From Planctomycetaceae bacterium (GTDB taxonomy: Bacteria > Planctomycetota > Planctomycetia > Pirellulales > Pirellulaceae), in the NCBI GenBank assembly GCA_027487485.1, contig JAIYDN010000095.1, forward strand, positions 1 through 64,000: a stretch of DNA of 64,000 nucleotides, in the 5' to 3' direction. The notes beneath the pieces were generated by a model. The model saw only the letters and a list, made by a program, of their open reading frames with translations, did not search any database and was not told the DNA's origin. This document shows, piece after piece, positions 40,601 through 49,804 of the stretch. A program made the position numbers and the translations under genes. Every line of letters starts with the position of its first letter. Within the stretch, counting starts at the first letter, position 1.

Positions 40601-43357
40601 ATCGACGGTGGACGTTACGAACGCCAGGCAGGAAACCACTTCAACCCCTTCACCTACGATGATATCAAGACCATTGCAGAGCATCGGCATTATGTGGGAG
40701 CCAATCCGCATGCGGGGAACGGGAAATCTGATTCTGCTGGTGGCGGTCATGCTCACGCAGGTGCGATGATCTATCTTGGCGACACTTGGCCGCAATCGTA
40801 TCGCAATCAATTGTTCATGAACAACATTCATGGTCAGCGACTGAATGTCGATGTCTTGAAGGCGAAGAATTCTGGTTACACCGGTAGCTATTCTCCCGAT
40901 TTTCTACTGACCGGAGACAAGGCTTCGCAGATTCTGAATTTGCGATACGGCCCGGATGGACAAGCCTGGATGATCGATTGGTACGACATGCAAGCTTGTC
41001 ACTTGACCGATCCTGGCAAGCACGATCGCAGCAATGGTCGCATCTACAAAATCGTCTACGGCAACAACAAGCCAGAGTCGGTAGATCTTACAAAAGCTTC
41101 GGATGTCGAACTTGCTAACAAAATGTCGCACCGAAACGACTGGTTCGTGAGACACAGCCGCCGGCTTTTGCAAGAACGGGCTGCCGTACGCAAGATCGAT
41201 GGCAAGGCTATCGATGTTTTGAAGTCCTTCTTAAAGGTTCCCAATGAAGAAACGACACGATTGAGAGCCGCTTGGGCGCTGTCCTGTACGAATGAGCTAG
41301 ACGAAGCCACGCTGGAAATCCTTGTGAAGGACCCAAGCGAATATGTCCGAGCGTGGTCGATCCAGCTTGGGTTCCAAAGTAAAACACGGCCGGCTTGCGT
41401 CCAGGCCAAGCGATTGGCAGAGCTTGCAAAGTCAGACAAGTCGCCCGTTGTGCGTTTGTATCTTGCATCTGCTGCTCAGCGTCTTCCATTGGAAGAACGA
41501 TGGGACTTGGTAGAAGCACTTGCTGCTCATGGGGAAGACACTGCCGACCATAACTTGCCATTGATGATTTGGTATGCTGCAGAACCTTTGGCGGAACTCG
41601 ATTCGAAGCGCGCGATGGCGTTGGTGCTTAACGCCTCGGAAACCATGCCTTTGCTTCGCGGGTATATGCTGAAGCGTATTGGCTCGGCACCGGGAGATCA
41701 GGCGGTTGAATCACTGACGATTGGGCTGGGGCTTGCCAAATCCGAAGCGGAGCAAATCGCGTTTTTGGACGCAATACGTTCCAGCTTGAAAGGGAAACGA
41801 CAAGCATCGCCACCGAAGCCGTGGCTTGACGTTTACCCAAAGCTACAAAAATCATCGCAGTCTGTGGCTCAACAAGCGGATGCTTTAGGCGTGACGTTTG
41901 GTAACCAAGAGGCTTTCCGACGTGTGCGGGATCTTTTGCAGTCGAAACAGCAAAGTGTCGAAAGCCGTAAAGTCGCTTTAAGCTCCTTGATCGGAGCGAA
42001 AGACCCGATGTTGCCCGAGGTGCTGTTCAGCTTGCTCCATGACAATGATCTTCGTACGGCTGCGCTTGCAGGATTAGCGCAATACGCTTCGGCAGACACC
42101 CCCAAGAAGGTGTTAGAAGTGTATGCAACTTTGTCTGCTAGCGACAAGCGAATTGCACTCGACACTCTGGCCTCGCGAAAAGAGTATGCGTTGGCCATGT
42201 TAAAAGCGGTGGAAAGCAAAGCTGTTTTGGCCACCGATCTAAGTGCCGATCTGGTCCGCCAAATGGGCAATCTGAAGGCCCCGGAAATCAATTCCTTGTT
42301 GCAAAAGACTTGGGGAACGGTAAGTGAAACAACCGCGGACAAAGCCAAAATGATCGAGGATTACAAGGCGCTGATTTTGGATAAAAAAGGACCAAAGCCA
42401 GATGTCTCGCTCGGTCGAGCCGTCTTCTCGAAGACTTGCCAACAGTGTCACATTTTGTTCGACGCTGGTGGCCGAATTGGTCCTGAATTGACGGGTTCGA
42501 ATCGAAGCAACCTGGACTATTTATTGAGCAATATCATTGATCCGAGTGCCGTTATGGCCAAAGAGTATCAGCCTACGCTGGTGCAAACCGAAGGGCGACT
42601 GGTCTCTGGATTGCTCAAGGAAGAGAACGCTGACTCGATCACGATCCAAACCACCAACGGACTGGAGACGATCCCCTTAAGCGAGATCGAAGATCGTAAA
42701 TTGAGTGAGAAGTCCATGATGCCGGAAGACCAGTTGCGACCGTTTTCAGCTCATGAGATCCGTTCCTTAGTTGCTTACTTGGGGGCCGATCGCCAGTATC
42801 CAATCTTGGCAACTGCCGACAACGTATCTGATTTTTATAACGGCAAAGACCTGTCACAATGGTCCGGTGATGCGGAACTTTGGACGGTTCAAGCAGGTGA
42901 AATCGTCGGAAAGTCGGAAGGACTTGACCACAATGCGTTCCTAGTTAGCAATTTTGCCGTGCAAGATTTTCAGCTATCGCTGGATGTTTTGTTGGTTGGA
43001 AACGAGGGCAACAGCGGCATTCAGTTCCGAAGCCAAAAGACCAAGGAAGGCGTTATGGGTTACCAAGCCGACGTAGGGCCTGGTTGGTGGGGTAAGCTAT
43101 ACGAGGAAGAAGGGCGTGGTTTGCTGTGGGACAAGTCCTCGGAACAGCTGGTGAAGGCGGGCGAGTGGAATCGCTATGAAATCCGAGCCGTTGGTTCGAA
43201 GATTCTGACTTCGATTAACGGCCAGCCTTGTGTAGAACTGGACGACCCCAAGGGGGCCAAACGAGGGATCATCGCACTCCAATTGCATTCTGGAGGTGCA
43301 ACCGAAGTTCGGTTCCGAAATGTGATGCTAACGGTTTTGCCTGAACCACAAAAGTAG
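37652..43357 (+). CDS. Giant secreted PVC-type c-haem mosaic protein with C-terminal DUF1080
   Basis: This 1901-residue protein has a signal peptide (MPFPPLLRHFVFCLGLVLP) and at least six regions. An FG-GAP/VCBS-like propeller lies at about 30-430 (GSGDIDRDGHHDFVYGP, GVGDINSDGRLDIIHANG, QLEDIDGDGLKDIVTGK, GLADLNQDGLTDIIAGG). Two beta-sandwich, carbohydrate-binding-like modules follow (about 440-585 and 595-745). A dehydrogenase-like propeller of the PVC type spans about 770-1160, a HEAT-like helical region about 1165-1560, a haem domain carries C1596-Q-Q-C-H1600, and a DUF1080 domain (about 1725-1899; FYNGKDLSQWSG, SGIQFRSQKT) ends the protein. Binding, oxidation and 3-keto-sugar cleavage could thus be combined in one exported protein (inference). 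Confidence 0.88.
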   Translation: MPFPPLLRHFVFCLGLVLPQDGLTFSDESKSTTVYQLDSFSSKTISTEYYSEGAGSGDIDRDGHHDFVYGPHWYAGPTFEQKFNIYPAVPQNREGYADHFFAWAYDFDNDGWKDVLTVGFPGTPAYVYQNPGKPRESDAWPKKQVFDWVSNESPQWLQLVGDDRPELVLTRDGFFGYAEVNWDSPFEPWKFVAVSAQLADKRFGHGLGVGDINSDGRLDIIHANGWLEQPAKLSASKPWIAHSVPFTNAYGGAEMFAYDVDADGDSDVITSLAAHDFGLAWFEQIKEEGESRFVRHDIMGSKPANNPYGVVFSELHSVQLEDIDGDGLKDIVTGKTFYSHHKGSPMWDAGAVVYWFRLVRSEAGIDWVPHPIAANCGIGRQIGLADLNQDGLTDIIAGGMKGANVLFHERRPCSQQEWLAAQPVKREPDAETSTNSLVFEGEGLRVVRVSEGTAAEQNMSGFAADRWSDDSQLWWTGGKVGSQLDLEFNVKEAGTYEILIALTKAIDYGMVQLSVDDAKLGNPIDLFNEPSVISTGMLKMGSHPFSTGNHTLSIQLTGKNPKAAPGFMVGIDVLRLGLPAGILPKTKDGQTLNMNFEKGSLEDWTATGQAFQQQPVEGDSVALRRGDMASQHEGKYWVGSYEKLGDEVQGTLTSKPFVIDKPFASFLVGGGGNSNEVRVELVEAASNKVIHRSTGRVTENMRLVVVDLASVQGKECFVKLVDEASGGWGHLNFDAFLLHDVAPAAASLSETPLVVDEYPFEGLTAEEAAKAMVVPEGFRVIASAAEPDVLQPIAMALDDRGRVWVAEAYEYPRRAAEGTGRDRILIFEDSDLDGTLDKRKVFAEGLNLISGLEVGFGGAWVGAAPYLMFIPDRNGDDQADGKPEILLDGWGLQDTHETLNAFIWGPDGWLYGCHGVFTHSNVGKPGAPDKDRKPINAGVWRYHPTRHVFEVFAHGTSNPWGVDFNDQGQAFITACVIPHLYHIIDGGRYERQAGNHFNPFTYDDIKTIAEHRHYVGANPHAGNGKSDSAGGGHAHAGAMIYLGDTWPQSYRNQLFMNNIHGQRLNVDVLKAKNSGYTGSYSPDFLLTGDKASQILNLRYGPDGQAWMIDWYDMQACHLTDPGKHDRSNGRIYKIVYGNNKPESVDLTKASDVELANKMSHRNDWFVRHSRRLLQERAAVRKIDGKAIDVLKSFLKVPNEETTRLRAAWALSCTNELDEATLEILVKDPSEYVRAWSIQLGFQSKTRPACVQAKRLAELAKSDKSPVVRLYLASAAQRLPLEERWDLVEALAAHGEDTADHNLPLMIWYAAEPLAELDSKRAMALVLNASETMPLLRGYMLKRIGSAPGDQAVESLTIGLGLAKSEAEQIAFLDAIRSSLKGKRQASPPKPWLDVYPKLQKSSQSVAQQADALGVTFGNQEAFRRVRDLLQSKQQSVESRKVALSSLIGAKDPMLPEVLFSLLHDNDLRTAALAGLAQYASADTPKKVLEVYATLSASDKRIALDTLASRKEYALAMLKAVESKAVLATDLSADLVRQMGNLKAPEINSLLQKTWGTVSETTADKAKMIEDYKALILDKKGPKPDVSLGRAVFSKTCQQCHILFDAGGRIGPELTGSNRSNLDYLLSNIIDPSAVMAKEYQPTLVQTEGRLVSGLLKEENADSITIQTTNGLETIPLSEIEDRKLSEKSMMPEDQLRPFSAHEIRSLVAYLGADRQYPILATADNVSDFYNGKDLSQWSGDAELWTVQAGEIVGKSEGLDHNAFLVSNFAVQDFQLSLDVLLVGNEGNSGIQFRSQKTKEGVMGYQADVGPGWWGKLYEEEGRGLLWDKSSEQLVKAGEWNRYEIRAVGSKILTSINGQPCVELDDPKGAKRGIIALQLHSGGATEVRFRNVMLTVLPEPQK

Positions 43358-43460
43358 TACCGTAGAAGGATAGCAAGAAGGGGTGTTTGGCCTTACAAGT
43401 CAGCCTCTTGGACCGCACAATAAGCATGTCCTGTCCATCACAACACGCGATCTATCCATT

Positions 43461-44303
43461 ATGAGCCATACCCACAGTTCCGCCGCAGCCATTCCCGAAC
43501 CATCCCTTGTCCCGATCCAGGGGCTTCATTGTGGACATTACTTCTATCGCTGGAAGCGAGACGTTTTGGCAAGCATGGGACATGATTTTGTGCACAATGC
43601 GAAGGCGGATTTTCTTGCAGCCATCAGTCCGAATGCCTCGGACCGAACGGAGCGAATTCAATCCTTCATCATCAGCGGGCACAAAGCCGATTTTGCGACC
43701 ATCATGATGGATTTGAATCCGCTGAAAGTGGATCGCATTCACCAACGGATGATGGGCAGCAAGTTGGGAGCGGCGATTGAGCCTGTGTATTCCTTTGTTT
43801 CGATGTCGGAGATCAGCGAGTATTTACCGAACAAAGAACAGTACGCGGCCAAACTGATTCGGACGGGGGAAGACCCGACATCGGCGACCTTTCAGGCCAA
43901 AGTTGCTTCTTACGAAAAGCGACTCCCTTCGATGTTTGCTCAGCGGATCGCTCCGGAATTCCCAAACTGGCCAGCAATGTGCTTTTACCCAATGAATAAG
44001 GCACGAAATGTAGGAGCAAACTGGTTCTTGCAGCCATTTTCGGCGAGAACCGAGATGATGGCAGAGCACGCTCAAAGCGGTATGGCGTTTGCCGGCCGAG
44101 TGACTCAATTGGTAACTGCATCGGTTGGGTTAGACGACTGGGAATGGGGAGTGACCCTGTGGGCCAAAAATCCTCAATATCTCAAGGAGATCGTTTACAC
44201 GATGCGGTACGATTCGGCGAGCGCACGCTTCGGGCAGTTTGGCTCGTTTTACACTGGGTATTTGGCTTCAGGTGCAGACATCCTTGAGCATTGCGTCGTT
44301 TAG
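43461..44303 (+). CDS. hemQ: Hydrogen peroxide-dependent haem synthase (coproheme decarboxylase)
   Basis: The ATG at 43461 gives 280 residues; a GTG at 43383 is open but less likely. The protein belongs to the chlorite dismutase family: GHYFYRWKRDVLAS near the N-terminus, AMCFYPMNKARNVGANWF (YPM-K-R motif), then MMAEHAQSGMAFAGRVTQLVTASVGLDDWEWGVTLWAKNP, where the His of AEHAQSG is the expected proximal haem ligand. HemQ turns coproheme into haem b in the coproporphyrin-dependent route. HemB of the same pathway is about 6 kb downstream. Monofunctional chlorite dismutase is less likely. Confidence 0.9.
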   Translation: MSHTHSSAAAIPEPSLVPIQGLHCGHYFYRWKRDVLASMGHDFVHNAKADFLAAISPNASDRTERIQSFIISGHKADFATIMMDLNPLKVDRIHQRMMGSKLGAAIEPVYSFVSMSEISEYLPNKEQYAAKLIRTGEDPTSATFQAKVASYEKRLPSMFAQRIAPEFPNWPAMCFYPMNKARNVGANWFLQPFSARTEMMAEHAQSGMAFAGRVTQLVTASVGLDDWEWGVTLWAKNPQYLKEIVYTMRYDSASARFGQFGSFYTGYLASGADILEHCVV

Positions 44304-44471
44304 TCGAGCGACATAAGCTTTGATTCTATGAATGGCGACTGTTCCATCTGGCAGGTCGCGTTAGAATTTCGTTTGTAAACGGCAGCTCTTCCGCTCGCCA
44401 ACTCGATTCCATGACACTCGGCAGCCAGCGTGGCTTGGCTGCGCGATCCTCGCAATGAAAGTTATCGCCCA

Positions 44472-46373
44472 ATGAATGAGGAAACAATTCAGCGGATTCA
44501 TGCAACCTACGGGATTGAGAACTGGTCAGCTGGCTACTTTGATGTGAATCATCAGGGAAACGTGATTGCGCGTCCGTCTGCAAATGATCCTCGGTTTGTG
44601 GATTTGAAGCACCTGGTGGACCACCTGGTTCGGGACAAAAAAGTCCAATTGCCTGTCATCCTAAGATTTCCACAGATCCTTACGAACCAACTGCGAATTT
44701 TGACGGGGGCGTACAGCGATGCGATCCAGCAGTTTGACTACAAGGGAAAGCACTACCCAGTCTTCCCCATGAAGGTCAACCCGCGACGCGAGGTTGTGGA
44801 AGAGTTTCTTAAAGAAAGCGATCGATGCCGCGTCGGCTTGGAATGCGGATCGAAAGCTGAACTTTATGCGGCCGTTGCTCAGGATCAAACACCTGACTCA
44901 CTATTGATATGCAACGGCTTCAAGGATGAAGCCTTTTGTCGACTCGCATCGCTAGCAGTTCAAGCTGGAAAACGCGTGGTCGTAGTGGTTGAGAAGCTGA
45001 ACGAACTGAAGATGCTGCTTCGAGTAGCTTCGGACGTGGGTGTCTGCCCCTTCATCGGTCTACGTGCCAAGTTATACACGCGAGGCTCTGGAAAATGGGC
45101 GAGCTCAGGTGGTGATTCGGCGAAGTTCGGACTGACAACCTCGGAAATCATCCAGTGCGTTCGTCTGTTGCGCGAACATAAAATGGAAGAGAAGTTAAAG
45201 CTGCTGCACTTTCATATCGGATCACAGATCACCGATATCAAACGTGTGAAAAACGCCATGAAAGAAGCTGCCCGAGTCTACTCGAAAATCCATCAGTTGG
45301 GTTTACCAGTCGATTTTCTGGACATTGGGGGCGGACTGGGAGTTGATTACGACGGGTCGAAGACGCGATTTGAATCGTCGATGAACTACACGGTTCAAGA
45401 GTTTGCGAATGATGTGGTGTACACAGTCCAAACGGTATGCGATGAGGAAAATGTTCCGCATCCGAACTTGGTTACGGAAAGCGGTCGAATGATGACCGCC
45501 TACCACACCGTTCTTGTTGTTTCCATTCGGGAAGAAATTGAAACCTTTGCCGACGATCAGCCTGTCGTGGAAATCGACGCGGACGATCCGCAAGTTATCA
45601 CGGAGTTAAAAGGGCTGTGCGATGACATCAATGGAAAGAACTATTTCGAATACTACCATGATGCCGTTGAGCTCAAAGACGAACTACACACCCAGTTCAA
45701 TCTTGGATTAATCTCCTTGGAAGATCGTGCGAAGGGAGAAGTGCTTTACTGGGAAGTATGCGCTTTGGCATTGAAGGAGTCCGAATTGTCACGGACCCCC
45801 AACGAAGAATTCGAAGACGTGAAGCGGGTTTTAGCGGCCAAGTATCTTTGTAACTTTTCGCTGTTCCGTTCCGCGCCTGACTCTTGGGCCATTGGCCAAT
45901 TGTTCCCCATTGTTCCACTCCATCGCCTTCAAGAGTCCAAAGTGGATTTCGCCACCTTGGTCGACGTGACTTGCGATTCCGACGGGAAGATCGATAAGTT
46001 TGTCGATCTGAAAGACGTCAAAGAAACGCTCGAACTGCCCGAGTGGAAAGAGAACGAAGAATACTATATCGGCTTGTTCTTGGTGGGTGCTTACCAAGAG
46101 GTGATGGGGTCCTTCCACAACTTGTTTGGCCTACCGAATGAAGCTCAAATTTTCATGGAATCGGATGGGCAGTTTCACGTCTCCAAATTAGTCCAGGGGA
46201 GCCGCATCCATAACATGGTTGCGTTCGCCAGATACGAGACGACTCAGTTGCAGTCTGCATTTGCGAAACGCATTCAACATTTAGTCGCTGCAGGTACCTG
46301 TTCGGAAGCTAAAGCAAAAGATCTCACCGACCAATACAACGCTGCAGCCCAGTGGACTACCTACTTGGAATAG
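44472..46373 (+). CDS. speA: Biosynthetic arginine decarboxylase
   Basis: From the ATG at 44472 the product has 633 residues, the usual SpeA length. The PLP lysine is K101 in VFPMKVNPR; downstream are GLECGSKAEL, ICNGFKD, LLHFHIGSQI, the glycine-rich DIGGGLGVDYDG and TESGRMMTAYH, and the C-terminus holds a helical SpeA insertion. It converts arginine to agmatine for polyamine synthesis. Speaking for this start, MNEETIQRIHATYGIENWSAGYF aligns with known SpeA N-termini. No agmatinase gene is adjacent. Confidence 0.95.
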   Translation: MNEETIQRIHATYGIENWSAGYFDVNHQGNVIARPSANDPRFVDLKHLVDHLVRDKKVQLPVILRFPQILTNQLRILTGAYSDAIQQFDYKGKHYPVFPMKVNPRREVVEEFLKESDRCRVGLECGSKAELYAAVAQDQTPDSLLICNGFKDEAFCRLASLAVQAGKRVVVVVEKLNELKMLLRVASDVGVCPFIGLRAKLYTRGSGKWASSGGDSAKFGLTTSEIIQCVRLLREHKMEEKLKLLHFHIGSQITDIKRVKNAMKEAARVYSKIHQLGLPVDFLDIGGGLGVDYDGSKTRFESSMNYTVQEFANDVVYTVQTVCDEENVPHPNLVTESGRMMTAYHTVLVVSIREEIETFADDQPVVEIDADDPQVITELKGLCDDINGKNYFEYYHDAVELKDELHTQFNLGLISLEDRAKGEVLYWEVCALALKESELSRTPNEEFEDVKRVLAAKYLCNFSLFRSAPDSWAIGQLFPIVPLHRLQESKVDFATLVDVTCDSDGKIDKFVDLKDVKETLELPEWKENEEYYIGLFLVGAYQEVMGSFHNLFGLPNEAQIFMESDGQFHVSKLVQGSRIHNMVAFARYETTQLQSAFAKRIQHLVAAGTCSEAKAKDLTDQYNAAAQWTTYLE

Positions 46374-46550
46374 CGAGAAACACTTCACATTCTTTCCTGT
46401 TTTTAACGCACCGTTCCTAAGCCGTCTTATTCCTTAGGATTGCTACAAGTTGCCTCTTTGGATTCTTTTTCCGATGCGATGCTAATTCTTGCCGATGACC
46501 ATACCGGTCGTAGTTGAAACCAGCAAAAACATCTCGAAGATTGAATAATC

Positions 46551-47720
46551 ATGTTTTCACTTAAAAAGCGATACGTGGTTGTTATTGGGATCTTAGGTGG
46601 CTTGGGAATCGCTAACCAAGATTTTCTGAAGACGTCGTGGGTGCGACTGCAAGGCATGATGGCTCATGCATCTCAAGCGATGCCATCGAATCGTGATTTG
46701 CAACAACCATTTTTGGCTGAAGGATCAGCTACGGACAGCTATCGATCGCATCCACCCCAGGCCAACCTGTATCATCCGGATAGCCGCTCTTCGGCCAACA
46801 CATCTTTCGGCGCAGGATCTACTTTTCAATTGCCTTCCACATCGGGGACGACCAAGTTCAGTTCCGCGTCCGAGGTCAGTTCCACGAGAATGGTGTCGGC
46901 AACGAATCGCAACGAAGCTTCCCGTGCGCCCGCGGACCTATTGAAGATTCGAATAGCTACCTTCAACTTGAATGCGTTCGGAGAATCGAAGCTACAAAAG
47001 TCGGCCGTAGTGGAATCGATAGCCATGTTGATTCGCAAGTTTGATGTTGTTGCCCTTCAGCACATTCAATCCAGGCAGCTGAACATCCTTCCCGAGTTCA
47101 TCGACAAGGTAAACATCTCGGATCGCAGGTATGAATATTGCATAGGCCCTCGCGTTGGCCCCGAGGGGAATCAACAGCAATTTGCATTCATCTTTGATTC
47201 CGATCGAATTGAGACGGATCGGCAGATGCTTTACACCGTCGAAGATCCTCAGCAGATGCTGACGTTTGAACCTTTGGTAGGTTGGTTCCGGGCGAAGACG
47301 GTTCGTGCCAGTGAAGCGTTTACCTTTTCGTTGGTGAACATTCGCATCGATCCATTGAATGAAGCAAGGGAACGCCAGGCTCTGCCCGATCTTTTGAGAA
47401 GTGTGCGGCAGGACGGACGGCTCGAAGACGATATCATTTTAGCTGGCGACTTCGGGTGTTCTGAAAAAGAGCTTGGCGCATTGCGGGGATCGGGAGTGGT
47501 GTTTGCGTTAGAAGGCACCCCCACCACGGTAACTGGCGAAGCAATGCTGGACAATATCATCGTTCCGGCAAGAGCGACCGATGAGTTTACAGGCCGAGTT
47601 GGGGTGGTCGACTTCTTGAGGCAAAACAATTTGTCCATCGATCAAGCATTCCAAATAAGCACGCATATGCCAGTTTGGGCAGAGTTTACAGCCACGGAGG
47701 GTGGTCTGTCGGTGGAGTAG
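46551..47720 (+). CDS. Endonuclease/exonuclease/phosphatase-fold protein, catalytic residues largely missing
   Basis: The 389-residue protein has an N-terminal membrane anchor or signal segment (VVVIGILGGLGIA, 9-21), a Ser/Thr-rich linker to about 125, and a DNase I-like fold from about 132 (IRIATFNLNAFGESK) to 380. At the expected active-site positions I see substitutions: the QE motif reads Q170-H171, the catalytic His region reads NIRID with R265, GDxN is G299-D300-F-G302, and SDH is S370-T371-H372. N139/N141 and D334-N335 remain. An active phosphodiesterase is therefore doubtful; a binding or scaffold role is more likely. It stands alone between speA and the MFS gene. Confidence 0.72.
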   Translation: MFSLKKRYVVVIGILGGLGIANQDFLKTSWVRLQGMMAHASQAMPSNRDLQQPFLAEGSATDSYRSHPPQANLYHPDSRSSANTSFGAGSTFQLPSTSGTTKFSSASEVSSTRMVSATNRNEASRAPADLLKIRIATFNLNAFGESKLQKSAVVESIAMLIRKFDVVALQHIQSRQLNILPEFIDKVNISDRRYEYCIGPRVGPEGNQQQFAFIFDSDRIETDRQMLYTVEDPQQMLTFEPLVGWFRAKTVRASEAFTFSLVNIRIDPLNEARERQALPDLLRSVRQDGRLEDDIILAGDFGCSEKELGALRGSGVVFALEGTPTTVTGEAMLDNIIVPARATDEFTGRVGVVDFLRQNNLSIDQAFQISTHMPVWAEFTATEGGLSVE

Positions 47721-47831
47721 TGAGTTGCTGGACGATATTCTTGGGGCGGGGCAGTTGGTAGCACACAAGATAGCATCGGCTTATTATAATCATGCCCCCA
47801 ACACACTTCCTACTTCCCAAAGGGTCTTCTT

Positions 47832-49196
47832 GTGTCCGAACCAACGAACAGTGGCAAATGGTGGAGAGATCTGACTCCCTACCATTGGTTTGTATTCTCC
47901 ATGGCTTCGTTGGCATGGCTATTTGATTGCCTGGACCAACAAATCTTTATCTTGGTCCGAAAAGAGGCACTGCGTTTTCTTTTGCCTCCTTCAATGGACG
48001 GGTCGGAAGTACAGGCCTACTCCGGGTATGCAACCAGTATCTTTATGATCGGTTGGGCGACGGGAGGGATGATTTTCGGATCGGTTGGAGACAGATTTGG
48101 CAGGGCAAAAACACTCACTTTGACGGTGCTCCTTTATTCGTTTTGCACCGGATTGTCCGCTTTTTCGGTGGGCTGGATCGACTTTGCTGTTTATCGATTT
48201 CTGACGGGACTTGGGGTGGGTGGAGTTTTCGGGTTGGCGGTGACTTTGGTTGCAGATACGTTGCCACCTAGGTCTCGAACTGGAGCGCTTGGAATGTTGC
48301 AGGCGTTATCCGCGGTTGGCAATATTGGTGCCGGTTTGGCGTATCTCTTTGTTACGAAGGTCGTCAAGCTGGAGCCATCGCTCAGCTGGAAAGTGATGTT
48401 TCTTTTGGGAGCATTGCCGGCCTTTCTGTGTGTTTTTCTTCAAATGAAAATGAAAGAGCCAGAGGCTTGGGTGAAGGCGCGTGCCGAAGGGAAGTTGACG
48501 GGAGTCAAGTTTGGGTCTTACGGTGAGCTCTTTGGAACCCCAGTTCTTCGGTACAACGCCATTATGGGGATGTTACTGTGCGTCGCCGGAATCATTGGGA
48601 TCTGGGGGATTGGTTTCTTTTCACCGGATTTGGTTCGCGACGTCATCACGTTGAATCTCAAGAACGAAGGGATTCCTCAAGATCAGATCGCCGAGCAAGC
48701 CAACATGCTGGTTTCGTTCAATAACATTATCCAGAATTTAGGAGCGTTTGTTGGCATGATGGGGTTCACCGCCCTAACACAAGTGATCGGTCGGAAGAAA
48801 GCATTCATGATCGCGTTCGTTGCGGCTCTGGTAGCAACCAACGCCTATTTCCAGATTTTTAACGGCGTCCGACATCTTTGGCTAAGCGGACTGATGGGCT
48901 GTTTTCAGATGGCATTATTCGCTGGCTTCGCGATCTACTTGCCTGAATTGTTTCCGCTGCGTTTGCGAAGCACCGGTACAAGCTTTTGTTACAACGTTGG
49001 TCGTTACTTTGCGGCTGCTGGTCCTATCACCTTGGGATTGTTGCAGCTTCAGATGGCGACCAAATTCAAGGATATGCCGGAACAAAAGATCGATGCGTTT
49101 CGTGATGCCTGTAGCTACATGAGCGTCGTGTTTGTCATGGGTTTGATTGTGGTTTTCTTCCTTCCCGAAACGAAAGACAAACCCCTTCCGGAATAG
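47832..49196 (+). CDS. MFS transporter
   Basis: The GTG at 47832 has AAAGGG 9 nt upstream and gives 454 residues with about twelve membrane segments. The loop 2-3 motif A is present as GSVGDRFGRAKTLT (about 75-88), and its echo DTLPPRSRTGALG follows helix 4. A DCLDQQIFILVRKEAL segment follows the first helix. It looks like a sugar/organic acid-type member of the major facilitator superfamily; the substrate cannot be assigned. The next gene starts 22 bp after its stop. Confidence 0.88.
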   Translation: MSEPTNSGKWWRDLTPYHWFVFSMASLAWLFDCLDQQIFILVRKEALRFLLPPSMDGSEVQAYSGYATSIFMIGWATGGMIFGSVGDRFGRAKTLTLTVLLYSFCTGLSAFSVGWIDFAVYRFLTGLGVGGVFGLAVTLVADTLPPRSRTGALGMLQALSAVGNIGAGLAYLFVTKVVKLEPSLSWKVMFLLGALPAFLCVFLQMKMKEPEAWVKARAEGKLTGVKFGSYGELFGTPVLRYNAIMGMLLCVAGIIGIWGIGFFSPDLVRDVITLNLKNEGIPQDQIAEQANMLVSFNNIIQNLGAFVGMMGFTALTQVIGRKKAFMIAFVAALVATNAYFQIFNGVRHLWLSGLMGCFQMALFAGFAIYLPELFPLRLRSTGTSFCYNVGRYFAAAGPITLGLLQLQMATKFKDMPEQKIDAFRDACSYMSVVFVMGLIVVFFLPETKDKPLPE

Positions 49197-49218
49197 CCGT
49201 GGGTTTTCAAAGTGCGTT

Positions 49219-49764
49219 ATGGAAACTCGATTTCGTCCAGATCTGATCGCATCGGATTGCTTTGTTGCTTCGAACGCAACATTGCGAGGCGATGTGCAAC
49301 TGGGAAGCAAGTCTTGTGTTTTGTTCGGTGCGGTGATCCGAGGCGATTCAGCCCCAGTTCGGATTGGGTCGCATAGCAACATCCAAGACTTATGCTGTTT
49401 GCATGGCGATCCTGGTTTCCCTTGTCACGTTGGCGATCGAGTCACTGTCGGCCATGGTGCGATCGTTCACGGGGCAACGGTCGAGAACGATTGTCTGATT
49501 GGCATCAAAGCAGTTATCTTAAACGGGGCTGTCATAGGCTCGGGGTCGATCGTCGCAGCGTGTGCTTTGGTGCCGGAGGGAAAGATCATTCCTCCCAATT
49601 CCTTGGTGATGGGCGTGCCTTGCAAAGTGGTGCGGCAAGTTACCGCCGAGGATGCTCTACTGATTTCTCATGGTTCCGAGCACTACGTTGAGATGGCTCA
49701 GCGGTATCTGCAAACGGAACCTGGCACTTTGAAACCTGGCACTACGGAAATTGCCGGACAGTAA
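49219..49764 (+). CDS. Gamma-class carbonic anhydrase-like hexapeptide protein
   Basis: The ATG at 49219 gives a 181-residue protein; the open frame before it overlaps the MFS gene. It consists of left-handed beta-helix hexapeptide turns (residues 14-140). The metal site of gamma carbonic anhydrases is present as H62 (CCLHGD), H79 and H84 (VGHGAIVH), with R41-D43 (IRGD) and Q56-D57 before it. It therefore probably binds zinc or iron; whether it hydrates CO2 is not certain, since many family members (YrdA, CaiE-like) have other roles. It lies 22 bp after the MFS gene, possibly in one transcript. Confidence 0.85.
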   Translation: METRFRPDLIASDCFVASNATLRGDVQLGSKSCVLFGAVIRGDSAPVRIGSHSNIQDLCCLHGDPGFPCHVGDRVTVGHGAIVHGATVENDCLIGIKAVILNGAVIGSGSIVAACALVPEGKIIPPNSLVMGVPCKVVRQVTAEDALLISHGSEHYVEMAQRYLQTEPGTLKPGTTEIAGQ

Positions 49765-49804
49765 CGCCGGATGATAACGCCAAGTAATAACACAGTTTGG
49801 TTTT

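Noticed and set aside
44326-44583. 85-residue minus-strand open frame over the speA start
   Set aside because: No conserved feature, and it overlaps the well-supported speA coding start.
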